From NCBI GenBank assembly GCA_032622095.1, contig CP136061.1:119796754-119860753 (forward strand): a DNA stretch of 64,000 nucleotides. Direction: 5' to 3'. The notes below the pieces were generated by a model, which was not told the DNA's origin, made no database searches, and saw nothing but the letters and a program-made list of their open reading frames with translations. The first letter of the stretch is position 1, and the number at the start of each line of letters is the position of its first letter. This DNA comes from Siphonodentalium dalli. Lineage: Eukaryota; Mollusca; Scaphopoda; Gadilida; Siphonodentaliidae. The position numbers and the translations under genes were made by a program. Of the stretch, positions 1-12,700 are shown one piece after another.

Positions 1-254
1 GGCCTTCCATATCTCTTGACAAATTGTAACTTTTTGTGGAAACTGTATTGAATGGAACAGACTAAATTTTGTTATTATATATATGCAATCCTCTGATGGT
101 TCGAGGTCTCTCAGGTTGCACGAATATATGTATCTCTTCAATAGAATGATAAATATACGTTTAATGCTTCTTCTAGTTATCTCTTTTTGCTAGCTCATTG
201 TGTGAATGCCTTGATTGCAATTCCCATATAAATATGACTGTTAAGAAGATATAA

Positions 255-893
255 TTGTTCAAGTGACTTATGTGGGTCACCATATGTCGGGATTGTGAAA
301 TGTGAACGCCCAACTACTTAAAATGATATGGAGATGGCCTGGTGACTGTATATAACTTATATGTGGATATATGCGAATAGCAATCTTATCAATGATAGTG
401 CATATCCGCTCGCCATCCGTGACACAAATGCCACCAAATGTGATTTAATTCATGGTATTTCATTAGAGAAAAACGGGTATGAATTTGGTGGAATTTGGTT
501 TATTAAATCAATTGTTGATGCAACGCTGACTCAAACAACGCCATATTGCGAAGGTGATTATGTATTCGTTTGGAATTGTTCAAGTGACTTATGTGGGTCA
601 CCATATGTCGGGATTGTGAAATGTGAACGCCCAACTACTTAAAATGATATGGAGATGGCCTGGTGACTGTATATAACGTATATGTGGATATCGGCGAATA
701 GCAATCTTATCAATGATAGTGCATATCCGCTCGCCACCCGTGACACAAATGACACCAAATGTGATTTAATTCATGGTATATCATTAGAGAAAAACGGGTA
801 TGAATTTGGTGGAATTTGGTTTATTAAATCAATTGTTGATGTAACGCTGACTCAAACAACGCCATATTGCGAATGTGATTATGTATTCGTTTG
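255..893. repeat. Two tandem units of 321 bases
   Basis: The unit beginning TTGTTCAAGTGACTTATGTG at 255 recurs at 576 with few differences. 321 is a multiple of three, so similar frames appear in both units, but each frame ends in TAA shortly after 'gcccaactactt'. Treated as a satellite-like duplication, not a gene. Confidence 0.75.
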
Positions 894-2672
894 GTGGAAA
901 TCAGCGACAAAACTATTTCACCATATTTTTTTAATTTCCCCTCCCATCAACAGCATCATTTTAGAAAATTTTAACCCGCACCATTATCTTCCTTGTAAAA
1001 AGTTACCCCTCTTAGAACGCCTTGTTGCCATCTCGATTGTACCGCGTGAAGTTATATATAGAACGCACACAGACAGACAAAAAGACAGACAGACAGCACG
1101 ATTTTATTTCTTGTATCATTTGAGAAGAACGTGTCTGAATTTGATGGTAATTGGTACTAAAAATATTTTGTATCAGTTTTGGTGACCCTCCCGTCCATAT
1201 TTCGCGCTCAAGCTGCACACACTAAGACTCATTAGAGATTAGAGATGTATATATATGAAATTGGTGTAAATTGGCGAGTATACAAATTCGTATCAAACTT
1301 AAGGTCCCCATATCTCTCACCCATAGGGCACCAATTTGGTGTATCTAAACCACACGATAAGATTCCTCGTATCACGGAGAAGAATATGTATCAATCTGGT
1401 GGAAATCGGCACTAAACATATAGATATAATTGTTTGTGTCCCTCTCATCTCTATACACCACTGACTCGAATGGTCCCACTTGTGACATCCTTAAACCACA
1501 CGATTACACTCCTGATATCATGGAGATGATTGTTTATAAGTTTGGTGATAATCGGCGACTAAACAATTTTTTTTATCAAATTTGGTGCCAATCCATCCCT
1601 CTCCACCTCTCACTCAAACAGCACCACTATGGCGTCGTTAAATCACGATTAGATTCCTCGTATCATGGATAAGAACGTGTATCAATTTGGTGGAAATTGG
1701 CGCTAAAAAAATTGTGCATCAATGTTGGTGCCCATGTCCCTTTCAATGCAACCCTGACTCGAATGAGGCCACATTTGACAGACGACTAAACAATTTTTTT
1801 ATCAAATTTGGTGCCAATCCCTCCCCTCTCCATCTCTCACTCAAACAGCACCACTATGGCGTCCTTAAATCACGATTAGATTCCTCGTATCATGGATAAG
1901 AACGTGTATCAATTTGGTGGAAATTGGCGCTAAAAAAAATTGTGCATAAATTTTGGTGCCCCTGTCCCTTACAATGCAACCCTGACTCGAATGAGGCCAC
2001 ATTTGACAGATAAAAGCCACACCATTAGACTCCTCATACCATGGGGATGATTTTGTATAAGTGTGGTGGCAATCGGCGACTTATTATAAAATTTAGTGCC
2101 CACCCCCTCCCAATCTCTCATCCAAAAACAACAATTTGGCGTTGTTAAATCGCACAATTAGATTCCTTGTATCATGAAGAAGAATATATATCAATTTGGT
2201 GGAAATCGGCGCTAAAATTAGTTTTATCAATTTTGGTGCCCCTCTCCCCTTCCGTTCATCCCTGACTCAAACGACGCCAATTTTGACATATTTAAACCAC
2301 ACCGATGGATTCTTCAGATCATGGGGATGATTATATGTAAGTTTCGTGGCAATCGGCGACAAAACAAAAATCTGCCCCCCTTCCGGGCACCCTGACGCGA
2401 ACGGCGCGACTTTTGCCATATTTAAACCACGCCATTAGATTCCTCATATTATGGGGATGATTATATATAAGTTTGGTGGCAATCGGCGACAAATTTTTTT
2501 TCTGCCCCTCCCCCTTTTCTGCCCCTGACAACAACGGCGTCACTTTAGAAAATTCTAACCCCGACCATTGTCTTTCTCGTAAAAAGCTACTCCTAGTAGA
2601 CCCATTTGGCATCATCTAGATGGTCCCCTGTGAATTTCTATAGAACACAGACAGACAGACAGACAGACAGAC
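894..2672. repeat. Degenerate tandem repeat array of 'ttggtggaaatcggcg' units
   Basis: Diverged units carry 'atcaatttggtgg', 'atcggcgac', 'ccctgactc', 'ttaaaccacacgattagatt' and 'cctcgtatcatgg'. A clear local period of about 224 bases is seen between 1650 and 1874. The array ends in a (CAGA)n run at 2647-2672, with a similar run at 1066-1098. Confidence 0.6.
2647..2672. repeat. (CAGA)n microsatellite
   Basis: Six or more CAGA units at the end of the degenerate tandem array. Confidence 0.8.
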
Positions 2673-2744
2673 ATTCGCAAATATAGATATAGATAAATCT
2701 GTTCATGTTGACATCTAGTATTACTTAGATATTTCAGCTTTTTC

Positions 2745-2815
2745 TCATTGTAATTGCTCAACTGACTGTAACCCATGAAATTATCCCCTCTCCAATTTGA
2801 GCTAAGACATTTTCA
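2745..2815. repeat. Right-end remnant of the GAGCTA repeat family
   Basis: Matches the right end of the elements at 11764 and 16900 (CATTGACTGTAA-like start, 'ttatcccctctccaa', 'tgagcta', then 'acattttcatt'). The rest of the element is absent. Confidence 0.45.
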
Positions 2816-3392
2816 TTGTGTTATATTTTTTGACAAATTGAATGGTTAATGTATTAAGGATATTGTCATTTGTCACTGCATGTAAACATTGATATTGTGT
2901 ATGAACCGTAAACGTTGTGACAAAACATCAAGTTAAATTCACAGGTGAAATAAGTTCAGTGACATTTTATTGCACCACCACCAACAATGGTACATGATGA
3001 AATTGTTCAAATTCTCAATTTATTTCGCTATCTGACTTCGCTACATTCATGACATCATGTTATACCATGAAATATTTCTGATCATTATTCAGTGGCTACA
3101 TAATCATTAATGAGAACCAGTCAGAACAATAGTATCATAGCATACATATAGAAGTTTAATATTAATATATGAATAAATCGATTTGTATCCCTTGACTATT
3201 CTTGTCCAAATCTGACAGAATAGTTTATCTTGACAATAACAGATTACCTCCAGGAATAGGGTTCTGTAATAGGGCATCCAAACTGAAAATAATAATATTT
3301 TTAGAAACGATTGACTTCGGATCTGCATCTGACTGTTTAGGGTGACCTTATCTCAGCGATATTCATGCAAATTGTGTACTTTATATTTACAG

Positions 3393-3471
3393 TTGATGTA
3401 CCGAAACACTCCACTCCACACAGTGGGAAGATAACCCTGATGGAAAAGTATGATGAACATTATAACCTTAT
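3393..3471 (+). pseudogene. Possible upstream exon of the transposase-like relic
   Basis: Follows a good acceptor (tatatttacag) and reads DVPKHSTPHSGKITLMEKYD in one frame. It ends at a weak donor (gtagga) in phase 2, which matches the one-base start of the exon at 4718. Phase agreement and protein-like composition are the only support. No start codon or earlier exon was identified. Confidence 0.35.
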
Positions 3472-3539
3472 GTAGGAATTGAGTTTTACTATGAAGTGGA
3501 ATAAAAGGTCAGCAGACCACAGTGTCCCCTGAAAACGTG

Positions 3540-3935
3540 GCAAGTCGATGCCACTTTGTTAAAAAACATTTTAAATTGTTGAAATTTCTAAGTCGAAAAG
3601 GGTTAATATATTAACTTTGTCAAAATTTGTATTCATCTATATACATGTTGCACATCTTCAATATATGGGCAACAATGTTCTGAAGTTTCAAATTTCTAGG
3701 ATGAAAACTGTAGGAGGAGTAGATTACACCATGGTGGTACCCTCATACAGAAAATTATAAACAAATTGGAAATTTTCCAAAGGGTTAATAACTTTGTCAA
3801 GATGGAAACTGTAGGAGGAGTTGATTACACCATGAAGGTACTCAAAAGTGTGATGGACGGACGGACACACGGATGGACGGACGGAGCCCATTTCTATAGT
3901 CCCCCGAAAATTAATTATGGGGGGGGGGGCTAAAA
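3540..3935. repeat. Interspersed repeat with (GGAC)n tail
   Basis: Contains two copies of 'actgtaggaggagt-gattacaccatg', then 'gatggacggacggac', 'cccatttctatagtccccc' and a G9-10 run. Typical of a dispersed repeat in marine invertebrate genomes. No coding potential. Confidence 0.45.
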
Positions 3936-4717
3936 ATATTGATAGACAGCATAGTGTATAATTTAATGTCTGATCTGATGAACAGAGTAACTGCCAGGGA
4001 TGTGGTTAGAAGTGTTTTTGGGCATGGGTCTAACTTTTATTATACACCATTTCTTGCAGGTCCATTACAATTTAGCCTGTGAGTTCATATATCTTGGCTG
4101 CCAACCACATGTCACAGTAAATAACCCATTTGATGGAAACTAATTCCTGTGTAATACTTAGTCATTGATGAATTCAATTGTCATAGTCATAATAAAACCC
4201 AATGGTGTGCATTCATATTCTCATATGACTTCAGATCCCTAGATAAATCTTATAAAGTGGTTCCATAGATTACTGATTGCATTTGTTTGATTGATCATCA
4301 ACATAATTATGGTCTGCCACAATGATTGGTACAAAAGTATTTGAAGCTGTCATATTAAGTTAAAATGATGTGGATGTTTCAACCTTTCAATGACCATGAC
4401 AGACCAGTTATTTCAAGGTTTGATGCGGAGATTGATTTGTTTGTGCAAGTTTGTCTGTTTTACTGAAGTCGGGGCTTTTCATAAGAACACATTTAAATTT
4501 CTTCTGTGCTATATGACTGCTAAATTTCATATGTTTCATTCTTTTTGGAACTAACTGACATTTTGATCCCAATGAGCGCTTCTTTGGATAATAAATTCCA
4601 AGATATCGAGATTCAGTATGTTCGCTAATGTTTTTGTGAAACCTGTTGTTTATATTTGACTGTTTGAAGATACATGTACATGCATTTGAAATGGGTAGAC
4701 ATACTTTTATTATTCAG

Positions 4718-4795
4718 ATTCTTCTCAGCTGAAAGTGATGAAAGTGACGCTGAAAGTTTGCAAGAGAGTGACTTTGATATTCCCATATCAGAAGG
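4718..4795 (+). pseudogene. Acidic exon of the transposase-like relic
   Basis: Flanked by acceptor ttattattcag and donor ggGTAAGT-like gtaag. It encodes FFSAESDESDAESLQESD and ends in phase 2, so GG plus A of the next exon gives Gly and the frame continues as DFDADNVDFSSDEWD. The low-complexity acidic run is typical of the linker ahead of the catalytic part in this family. Confidence 0.6.
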
Positions 4796-5240
4796 GTAAG
4801 TATTATATTCTTATCACATTAAAGTTTCTTAGCAAAATTCTGCGATAATGACTCTTGTCATAGTTTTTGAGTGTTGACATCAGTGACTGATATTCATGAC
4901 ACATTATTTCCAAATTCTCCATAATTTGACATACATGTACAATACAAATCTTATAGTTCTGATAAATTGGCATACATGTACATCTACCTTTAAGTAAAGT
5001 TATAACTGATCTTTGCCTGTATATATTTTCATTCTTTATGTGTATAAAAGAATAATTTAGTAGAAGCTTAGGAGAAGATATGCCTGTCTGTTCGCATTTT
5101 TCTCTATGTTTTCAACCAAATTTGATGTGGTGACTCGGGGTTCGCTTGTGGAGGCTATAGCGGCATTAATATTTTTTGGATTTAATTGAGTAAATAATTT
5201 AAACTATAGAAAAGTTAAATATTTTTTATAATCAAAATGT

Positions 5241-5740
5241 TTAAAGGCACGTGCGGCCTTAATTGTCGAAAATATTCATATTTGTTCCAAACACCGTAAA
5301 CAGAAAAACACTAAAACGCATACAGTTCCGTTCATATATACCATGACCATCGCGTAAACAGCATGTTATCAAAGACCTACTATATTTTACCTAAACAAGA
5401 GCCTGATTGTGTTACAGAAGACAGCACAATGCTACTGGCTAATCACACACAAATGGCATAAACGCTCTTTATTAGTTCCATATCAGGTATTCACCAACAA
5501 AGAACGCTCTTTATGTTTACCATCATAATATAAACAAACACCAGAAAAGTTACTTTTTATGCATTTGTTTACATAACAATGGTCAAACATATGACCATAA
5601 CATACTGTTTATGCGATATTTCTTATTTGTATACGGACAAAGTCGATCTACATTTTGATGTTCTTTCTGTTTGTGGCGGTTTTTGACGGGTGGAGATATT
5701 TTCACAGGATGCCCACCGCCAAGGCCAACCGTGTCTTTAA
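5241..5740. mobile_element. TTAA-delimited MITE, family A, copy 1
   Basis: 500 bases from TTAAAGGCACGTGCGGCC to the complement of TTAAAGACACGGTTGGCC. The imperfect inverted termini share TTAAAG-CACG and GGCC. The whole length matches, in opposite orientation, the segment at 37877-38378. It lies in the intron between 4795 and 6128 of the transposase relic. Confidence 0.7.
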
Positions 5741-6127
5741 ACGATACAAATTTGCACACAAAGGGGACGTAGCTGAATAAAGGCTCTGTCTAAAATTTAT
5801 AAAAAAAGGGGTTGCACGTCCCACGAATAATGGCTGATAATAAAGCATGGCTAACGGACAAAGGCCACTTTGATGCTGAATAAAGACTAAAGAATAAAGG
5901 GAGTCTGTTTCTATGTATCTATGATCTAGTAAATTGAAGCAATTGAATTGCTCCATGTTGTTCTCAATGTCAGCACAAAATGGATGGCTCAGGGTATGTG
6001 CTCTCAACTGGATGTTCCAGTTATTAGAGAATAGTAATATAAAAGTATTTGTTTGTGTATGTTTGAATTCATTTGTCAGTAAAATATGACATATTTTGTG
6101 AAAAATAATTCATTCCTTTTTCCACAG

Positions 6128-6571
6128 AGATTTTGATGCTGATAATGTGGATTTCAGTAGTGATGAGTGGGATGTCAGGGTCGAAGAAGGAAGTCAGAGC
6201 AAGATAAATGAGAAATACATCACAAAAATGGAAAATGCTGAAATAATTTCTGCGAAGAAATGCATTGCATTTGTTGACTCAATATTAAAATTAATAAGAC
6301 AGTGTGTCGGCAAATCATGCAAAGAATGTGGTTCGGAAGTACTTCTCACAGAAAAGAACATTGGAACTTGTCTTAAAGTAAGCTGGCGCTGTTCAGCCAA
6401 CATAAAACATTCCAAAGGTTCATGGTTTTCTCAGCCGACAGTCAACAAAATGAGAGCAGGGAATTTGTTGGTGCCAGCCTGCCTTGGGCTTTCTGGGTGT
6501 GTCTACTCAAAGATGGCATTATTTGCAAAATTTCTGAACCTTGGGTTCATAGCTGAAATATAATTTTATAG
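6128..6571 (+). pseudogene. Cys-region exon of the transposase-like relic, with in-frame stop
   Basis: Runs from acceptor ttttccacag to donor AG/gttagt. It encodes CVGKSCKECGSEVLL, then WRCSANIKHSKGSWFSQP and MALFAKFLNLGFIAEI. A TAA at 6561-6563 interrupts the frame, but the next codons give FYR and splice in phase onto IQNHYLAPAVNDYW. The stop is therefore read as a point nonsense mutation, not the natural end. Confidence 0.7.
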
Positions 6572-6715
6572 GTTAGTATATGTATATTCAACAATTACAA
6601 AGGGAACAATATTTTCTTCCCCAATGCATGATGCTTAGTGAAAACAGAGTTTTTTCTCAATTGTTATATGTTGTCATACACCAATACTTACAGTACTAAG
6701 TTTGAAGCATTTTAG

Positions 6716-7275
6716 CTCAACTTGACAAAGTCAATTGAGCTATTGTCATCATACATGACATTATCTGTCATCTGTCCAATGTCCTTTAGCACACACTACA
6801 GGTCAAACCTGTCATCCGATCATCACCAAACTTCATATGGATCATCATGTGACCTCCAGATGGGAGCCATACATTTTTTTCCACATTTCATTTAAAAACC
6901 GGGCTGCTAGCAGCCATCATGTTTTTCACATTTGAATCGATCGGCACACCCTGCAGCCAACATTTATAGGAGAAACATTTGGAAAATTTACAGACATGGA
7001 TCACATCCAGATGGGAGCTAACGAATTTGAACGAAAAATATGGCCCCGGCAACCATCTTGGAATTTACTATTCCCACCACTAAATACTTCAGCATGCTCT
7101 ATAGCCAACATTTTTCATCGAATTGATCCTAAACTTCATATGGCTCTTCACATTGACCTCTATTATTACTTAAACAGTTAAACTTTCCACATTCCTTATT
7201 GCTCCATTGACTGTAGTGTATGACATTATCCCCTCTCCAAATCAAGCTCTTCACCTGGCTTCTGACATAGACACG
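6716..7275. repeat. GAGCTA repeat family, diverged copy
   Basis: Begins TTAGCTCAACTTGACAAAGT, contains blocks such as 'catcaccaaacttcatatgg', 'agatgggagc' and 'agcagccatcatg', and ends 'ctctccaaatcaagct'. Sits in the intron between 6571 and 7469 of the transposase relic. Confidence 0.5.
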
Positions 7276-7468
7276 TCCCTTATTTTAGGGCCATTTTGTA
7301 TTTTGGAGCTTCATCTTTTATGTTATTCTTGGCTATATTGTACTGTATACATTTCCATCTTCGAGTTTAGTTCAATAAAGTTGGCAAACAAGGAATGGAA
7401 TTAAAAACTGAATTTGTCCTGCACTTGCTATTGAGTCATCACACTCATGTGTAGTTATTTTCTTTCAG

Positions 7469-7796
7469 AATTCAGAATCACTACCTAGCCCCAGCTGTTA
7501 ATGATTATTGGCGAACAATGCAAGAGAGAATTCTAACATCTGCCACATCGCCACTCGTCCTGGCTGGTGATGGACGAAATGATTACCAGGACATTGTGCA
7601 CAGTTCTGCACCTACAGCCTTATGGACGTTGAAAGCAATCAAATTGTCTCAGTCATTGCCATAGACTGTAGAGAAACGGGCTTCAATAGTGCTGTAATGG
7701 AAAAGAATGGGTTCATCCGGAGCATGGCAGAGGTCATGGAGAAAAGAAGAATAAAGGAGGTTGTAACTGATGAGAATAGCCAGATAGTGAAACTTT
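7469..7796 (+). pseudogene. Catalytic-core exon of the transposase-like relic, with one-base deletion
   Basis: Begins after ctttcag and reads IQNHYLAPAVNDYWRTMQER, then SPLVLAGDGRND. At 7584/7585 the frame breaks. Inserting one base would give the family motif DSPGHCAQ, and the following bases read FCTYSLMDVESN in the shifted frame. The exon continues through CRETGFNSAVMEKNGF and EVVTDENSQIVKLF to donor gtgagt in phase 1. The conserved acidic residues of a DDE core are visible on both sides of the break. Confidence 0.7.
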
Positions 7797-8309
7797 TCAG
7801 TGAGTTTTGACAGGAACCAATATTATTATTCATAAAAATTTGATGGATGAGGGGGAGATTATACAGCCATAAAATATTATGTTGAAGTTATGCCAAAATT
7901 TCTCCTAAAACATTAACAACCATAATGAATGGCCAATGAATTTTGAATTCAACTCAACATTAATTGATTGAATTGATTATTGCAAAACATACTACTTCAA
8001 AATTAAGTTTTATTGTTTATGAAAATGTAATGCCTCTGCATGGACCTCCAGTTTATCAAATGAACTTCTGTTAATGTCTTCCGTCATGCAATGTATGGTA
8101 TGCAAATGATGAAAGTGATGTTAAAGATGGTCTAGCTCTTTTCAGTTCTGGGACATAATTTAAAGATTTTTTATAAATCTGGGACATACACATGTAATAT
8201 AAAGATTTTTATAAATCCCGATTTTGAGACTACAAATAGCTTTTATGAATAAAATACAGATAAAACTGAAGATTGGGTATATAATTTGTCTATAAATGGA
8301 TAATAAAGT

Positions 8310-8935
8310 GGTTTATTATACCCCCACTTTCGAAGAAAATGGGGGGTATACTGGATTGACTGCGTCCGTCCGTCCAGCCGTCCGTCCGTCTGTCCGTCAC
8401 GCTTTCTCCCTCCGTGTGTCCGTCCGTCCGACCTCATAACTCGAACAACTATGAACCGATTTTAATAATTTTTTGTATGCAATCTCCTTAGGACGGTCTC
8501 TCCGCATGATGCTAATTTTTTTTTTTCAAGTTACGCCTCTTTTTCGACTTATTTTGACTTAGAAAATTCTGTCCGACTTAATAACTTTAACAAATATGAA
8601 CCGATTTCAATAATTTTTGGTATACATGCTTCTAACAATACCCTCTCTACATGATGCGGCTAGGGATTGGCTCAGACTGTTTTTCGTAATATTACACTTC
8701 ATTTTCGACCTATTTTGACTTAGAAAATTCTGTCTGACTTAATAACTTTAACAAATATGAACCGATTTCAATAATTTTTTCTGTACAAGCTTCTTGTGAC
8801 ACCATATCGATATTCTTAGTCGGAAGTTTTCTTTAAAGTTAAAAATCTTTTTTGTTGAGTTTACAGATAATGCGGGTTGAATTTGCCACGGTGGGGTTAT
8901 GCTAGCACTCGAGTGCACACCTCTTGTTTTTATTG
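8310..8935. repeat. Interspersed repeat with (TCCG)n start and ~152-base internal repeat
   Basis: Starts 'tacccccactttcgaagaaa', runs into 'gtccgtccgtcc', and ends 'gagtgcacacctcttgtttt'. The block 'gacttagaaaattctgtc' plus 'taacaaatatgaaccgattt' occurs at about 8558 and 8710, giving an internal period near 152 bases. Confidence 0.6.
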
Positions 8936-9183
8936 TAATTCATTGTAAATATCTTAGCTGGTCAGCAAATTTGGCGTGATTGAGGAAGATAAATTTTGAA
9001 TTTTTGCACTCATTTCTGTTCTAAGCTAAAAAAATACCCCCTAAAACTGACCCGTTGATGTGTTAAGAAATTATAAATAAAAAATTTAATAATTGAAACT
9101 TTTCTGCACAGGTGTCCTCAACACACATCCATTATTTGATATCCCGGAATCTACATAAAACTTTTTGGGATAATCTTTAATAA

Positions 9184-9475
9184 AAGTGTCAATGACACCG
9201 TAGCTCAACTTGGAAAGGGAATAATTTCACGTGTTACAGTCAATGGAGTGATTAGGAATGTGGAAAGTTGATAGGTCTAGTTATGCAAAGAATGACCCCA
9301 AAATGACTCGTGCCCATCTACATGTCAATGTCAACAGCTATGGCAATTTCATAATGATCTGACCAAAGGTACGCGACGTGTAGCCCGTGCTAAAAGAAAT
9401 TATTGACGAATCACGCACACGGACGACAAAGCCATGGCAATAGCTCAAACTTTACAAAGTAAAGTTGAGCTAATG
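9184..9475 (-). repeat. GAGCTA repeat family, short copy in reverse orientation
   Basis: Begins with the complement of the family's right end (aatgacaccgtagctcaac) and ends with the complement of its left end (tttacaaagtaaagttgagc). Only part of one internal unit remains. Confidence 0.6.
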
Positions 9476-9686
9476 TTAATTGCTATGTAAATGGGAAAAG
9501 AAAAATCTAGGAACCGATGTTGAGGGTTCATATTCAAACCAGTCACTTCTTCCTAACATCAGACTGAGGATCAGTTGCCACCATAATATGTTATGGTAAA
9601 ATGGAACTAAATAATTATTTATTTTCTAATCATGAATTTTATTATCTGTGGTATTTGAATTTGATTCTGATATTTTTTTTTTCCAG

Positions 9687-9769
9687 AAACAGATCCAGAG
9701 TATGAAGGGGTAACTCACCAATTTGATGTTTGGCATGTTATAAAAAATCTCATCAAGAAAATAAGTAAG
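9687..9769 (+). pseudogene. HQFDVWH exon of the transposase-like relic
   Basis: Acceptor with a long T tract (ttttttttttccag) and donor aagGTAAAT. Phase 1 to phase 0. Encodes TDPEYEGVTHQFDVWHV and then IKNLIKKISK. The HxxDxWH block is a hallmark of this transposase group and of ISL3-like DDE enzymes. Confidence 0.7.
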
Positions 9770-10756
9770 GTAAATGTTAAAAATGTACACTATGTTAAGC
9801 TTTCTATGCAGCTATGCTAGATATGTTATTTGTAACCAATTTCATCAGATCTACTTATCTGGGAGCTTGATCTTCGCTTTCAACCATTACATCACAAGGG
9901 ATGATTTAAAACATTTGAGATTACTGAAGAGGCATTAATTCTTGAAGCCTCCAGATAAATTTATAAGGTTGACTCTTGTTCAGTAACTCAGCTACTACTG
10001 GTAGTATCGTAGCTTGTATATCACTTGAATTACTCTTCACAGATTATATCACAACATGGACCAGCCTAGAGTGAGACTTGGGAGACATCTTATCCCTAAA
10101 ATGTTCCACTTATCCCTATTTTGTACCAGGGAAAAATCACCTATGTATACCAGTATGCATATGTCCCAACAGCATATTTAAAGTATATTTACTGATCATT
10201 ATGGTGTTCCCACACACTATAATTGTTCTATAAATGGTATCTTGTGTTGCATAATACTTCTTGGATCATAGAAGGGTGATGTTGGGGCGTAAATTGAACT
10301 TCAAATGATTACCCATGCGTCATTTGATAGCATGCGACGTTTCTTCAACATGTATATCAGCTGTGTATATGCTAAAAAACCATTGTGTCTTCTCTCTGAC
10401 AACAGTCCACTTCTCCCTAATAAGCCAAACAGGCAGAAGTCACAACAGGGAGAAGTGAGTTCACTCAAGTTGAAACCTCTAAGCTGGTCAATGTATCACA
10501 ATAATCTTCAATGTGACACAACAAAGTCTGTTAGCATTTTCCCTATTGTTTTCATTAGATCTACAGAATGTTCTGTGCTCACTCATTTGCCAAAATATGT
10601 ATTCGTCCACTTGACATACAATATTATACTCTTAGTTGAGTAATCCCTGCAGAAGCATGAACCAGCCTCATTGGTCCTATTGTTTGAAACATGTAAAGTG
10701 ACTAAATGTCAATTTGTATAGAGTTTTGTATAATTTCATCTCTGTTTTATTGACAG

Positions 10757-10864
10757 ATTGCTAAGCCAAAAGCCATGCAGGTTTTGTTGTCTTGGATCCC
10801 ATCAATTAGACGACATTTGTGGTATTGTGCAGAAAAATGTGGTGGAGATACCCGAACATTAAAG
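10757..10864 (+). pseudogene. SIRRHLWYC exon of the transposase-like relic
   Basis: Acceptor attgacag and donor aagGTGAGT, phase 0 at both ends, 36 codons with no stop. Encodes LLSWIPSIRRHLWYCAEKCG, matching the family block that follows the HxxDxWH motif. Confidence 0.65.
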
Positions 10865-11300
10865 GTGAGTCTGGACATTTCCCACGAATGAATAGGAATC
10901 CTTCTGCACTTGTATTATAATTTTACCTGCTAGTCATCTGTTAATATTTCCTGAACACCGCTATGAATAATAAATCATTGCAATGTGTACTTTTATAAAG
11001 AAAATCCATTTAGAAAAGAAAGGATTAAGCACATGTGGATGGGGCATATTTGTTGCTATAAAACAGCTCTGATGCTGATATAACCGTGGGGCGCTGGTCA
11101 AAGGGTGTGAAATGTTTTATGTAGCAATGCAGATGAAATAGCAATCATGTCAGCTAATTGAAAAGTTCCAGAAATCTCAGAAAATCACTCAACACTCGCC
11201 AATTAAACATGTCAAAACAAAACAAATATACTAACTATTTCCGATAAAGGCTTCATACATGATCATGTTTCCTGTACAACATATGTTTATCTTTTTGCAG

Positions 11301-11507
11301 GAAACATGGACAAAATGCTTGCACCATATAACTGATGACCATGAATGGTTTGATTTGGATGGAATAACAGAAGGGCAGTGTGACCATGAAATCCCACTAC
11401 CAGAAGGTGAACGGGATAAACCTTGGCTTGAGCCTGACTCAAAGCAAATGTGTGGCCTCAGAGATATTGTTCTCTCTGAAAAACTTCTGAATAAAATGGA
11501 CTCCTAA
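11301..11507 (+). pseudogene. LRDIVLSEKLL exon of the transposase-like relic, ending in tandem stops
   Basis: Starts after ctttttgcag in phase 0: ETWTKCLHHITDDHEWFD, then CDHEIPLPEGERDKPWLEPD and LRDIVLSEKLLNKMD. It meets TAA TAA at 11505-11510, where related proteins are expected to continue with a Tyr-rich step into the HTGTLE block. The HTGTLE block is present 2.8 kb downstream. A true donor near the end could not be fixed. Confidence 0.65.
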
Positions 11508-11763
11508 TAAAATAGGGTGTTTTTATTACTGATGTCATCATAATTCATACTGTTGATTCTGATGCAGTCCCACCTTAGGGAGTCGTAAGATAATGCTTGT
11601 TGAGAATTGTGCTTCTCGAGAATATTTTATCAAAAGTAAAGTAGGATATTGATACAATTAAGTTTGGTAGACAATGTGTTGATGATGTTAGGTTTCTTGT
11701 CTTAATATGAAATTATAGGTTCTTGATTTTGAATTAATTTAACGGTGCCTAATTCACCGTTAT

Positions 11764-12425
11764 TAGCTCAACTTTACTTTGTAAATTGAGCTATTGCCAT
11801 GGCTTTGTCGTCCGTTGTCCGTGTGTGCGTGTGTACGCAAGGCGTCAACAATGCAGGCTACAGGTCGTACCTTTGGTCGGATCATTATGAAATTTCTCAT
11901 AGCTATTGACATCAACATTTAGACCAGAATGGTTAATTTTGGGGTCATTCGGAAAAAAAACATGGCCGCCAGCGGCCATCTTTGATTTCAAAATTCAATC
12001 CATTAGCACGGGCTACAGGCCGTACTGTTTGTCTGATCATCATGAAATATGTCATGGATGTTAATATTGACATGTAGATGGGAACGAGTAATTTTGGGGT
12101 CATTCGGCCCAAAAACATGGCCGCCAGCAGCCATCTTGAATTTTACTCTTTGTATGACTAAATTCTTTAGCATGGGCTACAGATCGTACCTGATCGTCAT
12201 AAAACTTGTCATGGATGTTAACGATGACATGTAGATGGGAACGACTCATTTGGGGTCATTCGGCCGAAAACATGGCTGCCAGCAGCCATCTTGGATTTTA
12301 CTTTTCTCTTCATGTATAGTATTAGACATTCAACTTTCCACATTCCTAATCGCTCCATTGACTGTAATACATTAAATTATTCCCTTTCCAAGGTGAGCTA
12401 CAGTGTCATTGACACTTTCATTTGA
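11764..12425 (+). repeat. GAGCTA repeat family, copy with ~3 internal units
   Basis: Left end TTAGCTCAACTTTACTTTGT, right end GAGCTACAGTGTCATTGACA. Between them lie tandem units of roughly 155 bases ('cgtacc-ttggtcggatcat', 'ttttggggtcattcgg', 'atggccgccagc', 'ccatcttg'). It sits in the intron after the premature stop of the transposase relic. Confidence 0.7.
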
Positions 12426-12469
12426 GAAATATTCAGTCTGAACATTTACTGGCGATCAGCGTTTTTAGC

Positions 12470-12700
12470 TCTTCTGAGTCTAAGTCTCTAGTGTAGCTTT
12501 AGTCATCACTCCTTGCCCGTCGACCGTCCATCCGTCGGAGCATCCAACCATCTGTCAAGAATCATCTTCTCTGGAACCAAATGGGTTCATATTTGGTGTG
12601 GATGTCCCCTAGGTGATTCCCATTCAGATTTGCCCAAACCAACAGCCCTTCACTCTGCCAGAAAACTCAGTCAATGGTATTAGCTTCAGATAGAGAGGCA
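12470..12700. repeat. Short interspersed repeat remnant
   Basis: The 'ttttagctcttctgagtc' start, 'gaccgtccatccgtcgg' and 'tctctggaaccaaatgggtt' resemble dispersed repeat heads of this genome type. Only one copy was seen here, so this call is weak. Confidence 0.3.

Noticed and set aside
361-1185. Two similar open frames (93 and 167 codons) near the left edge
   Set aside because: They arise from the 321-base tandem duplication. Each is cut by stops at unit ends and no domain is recognised.
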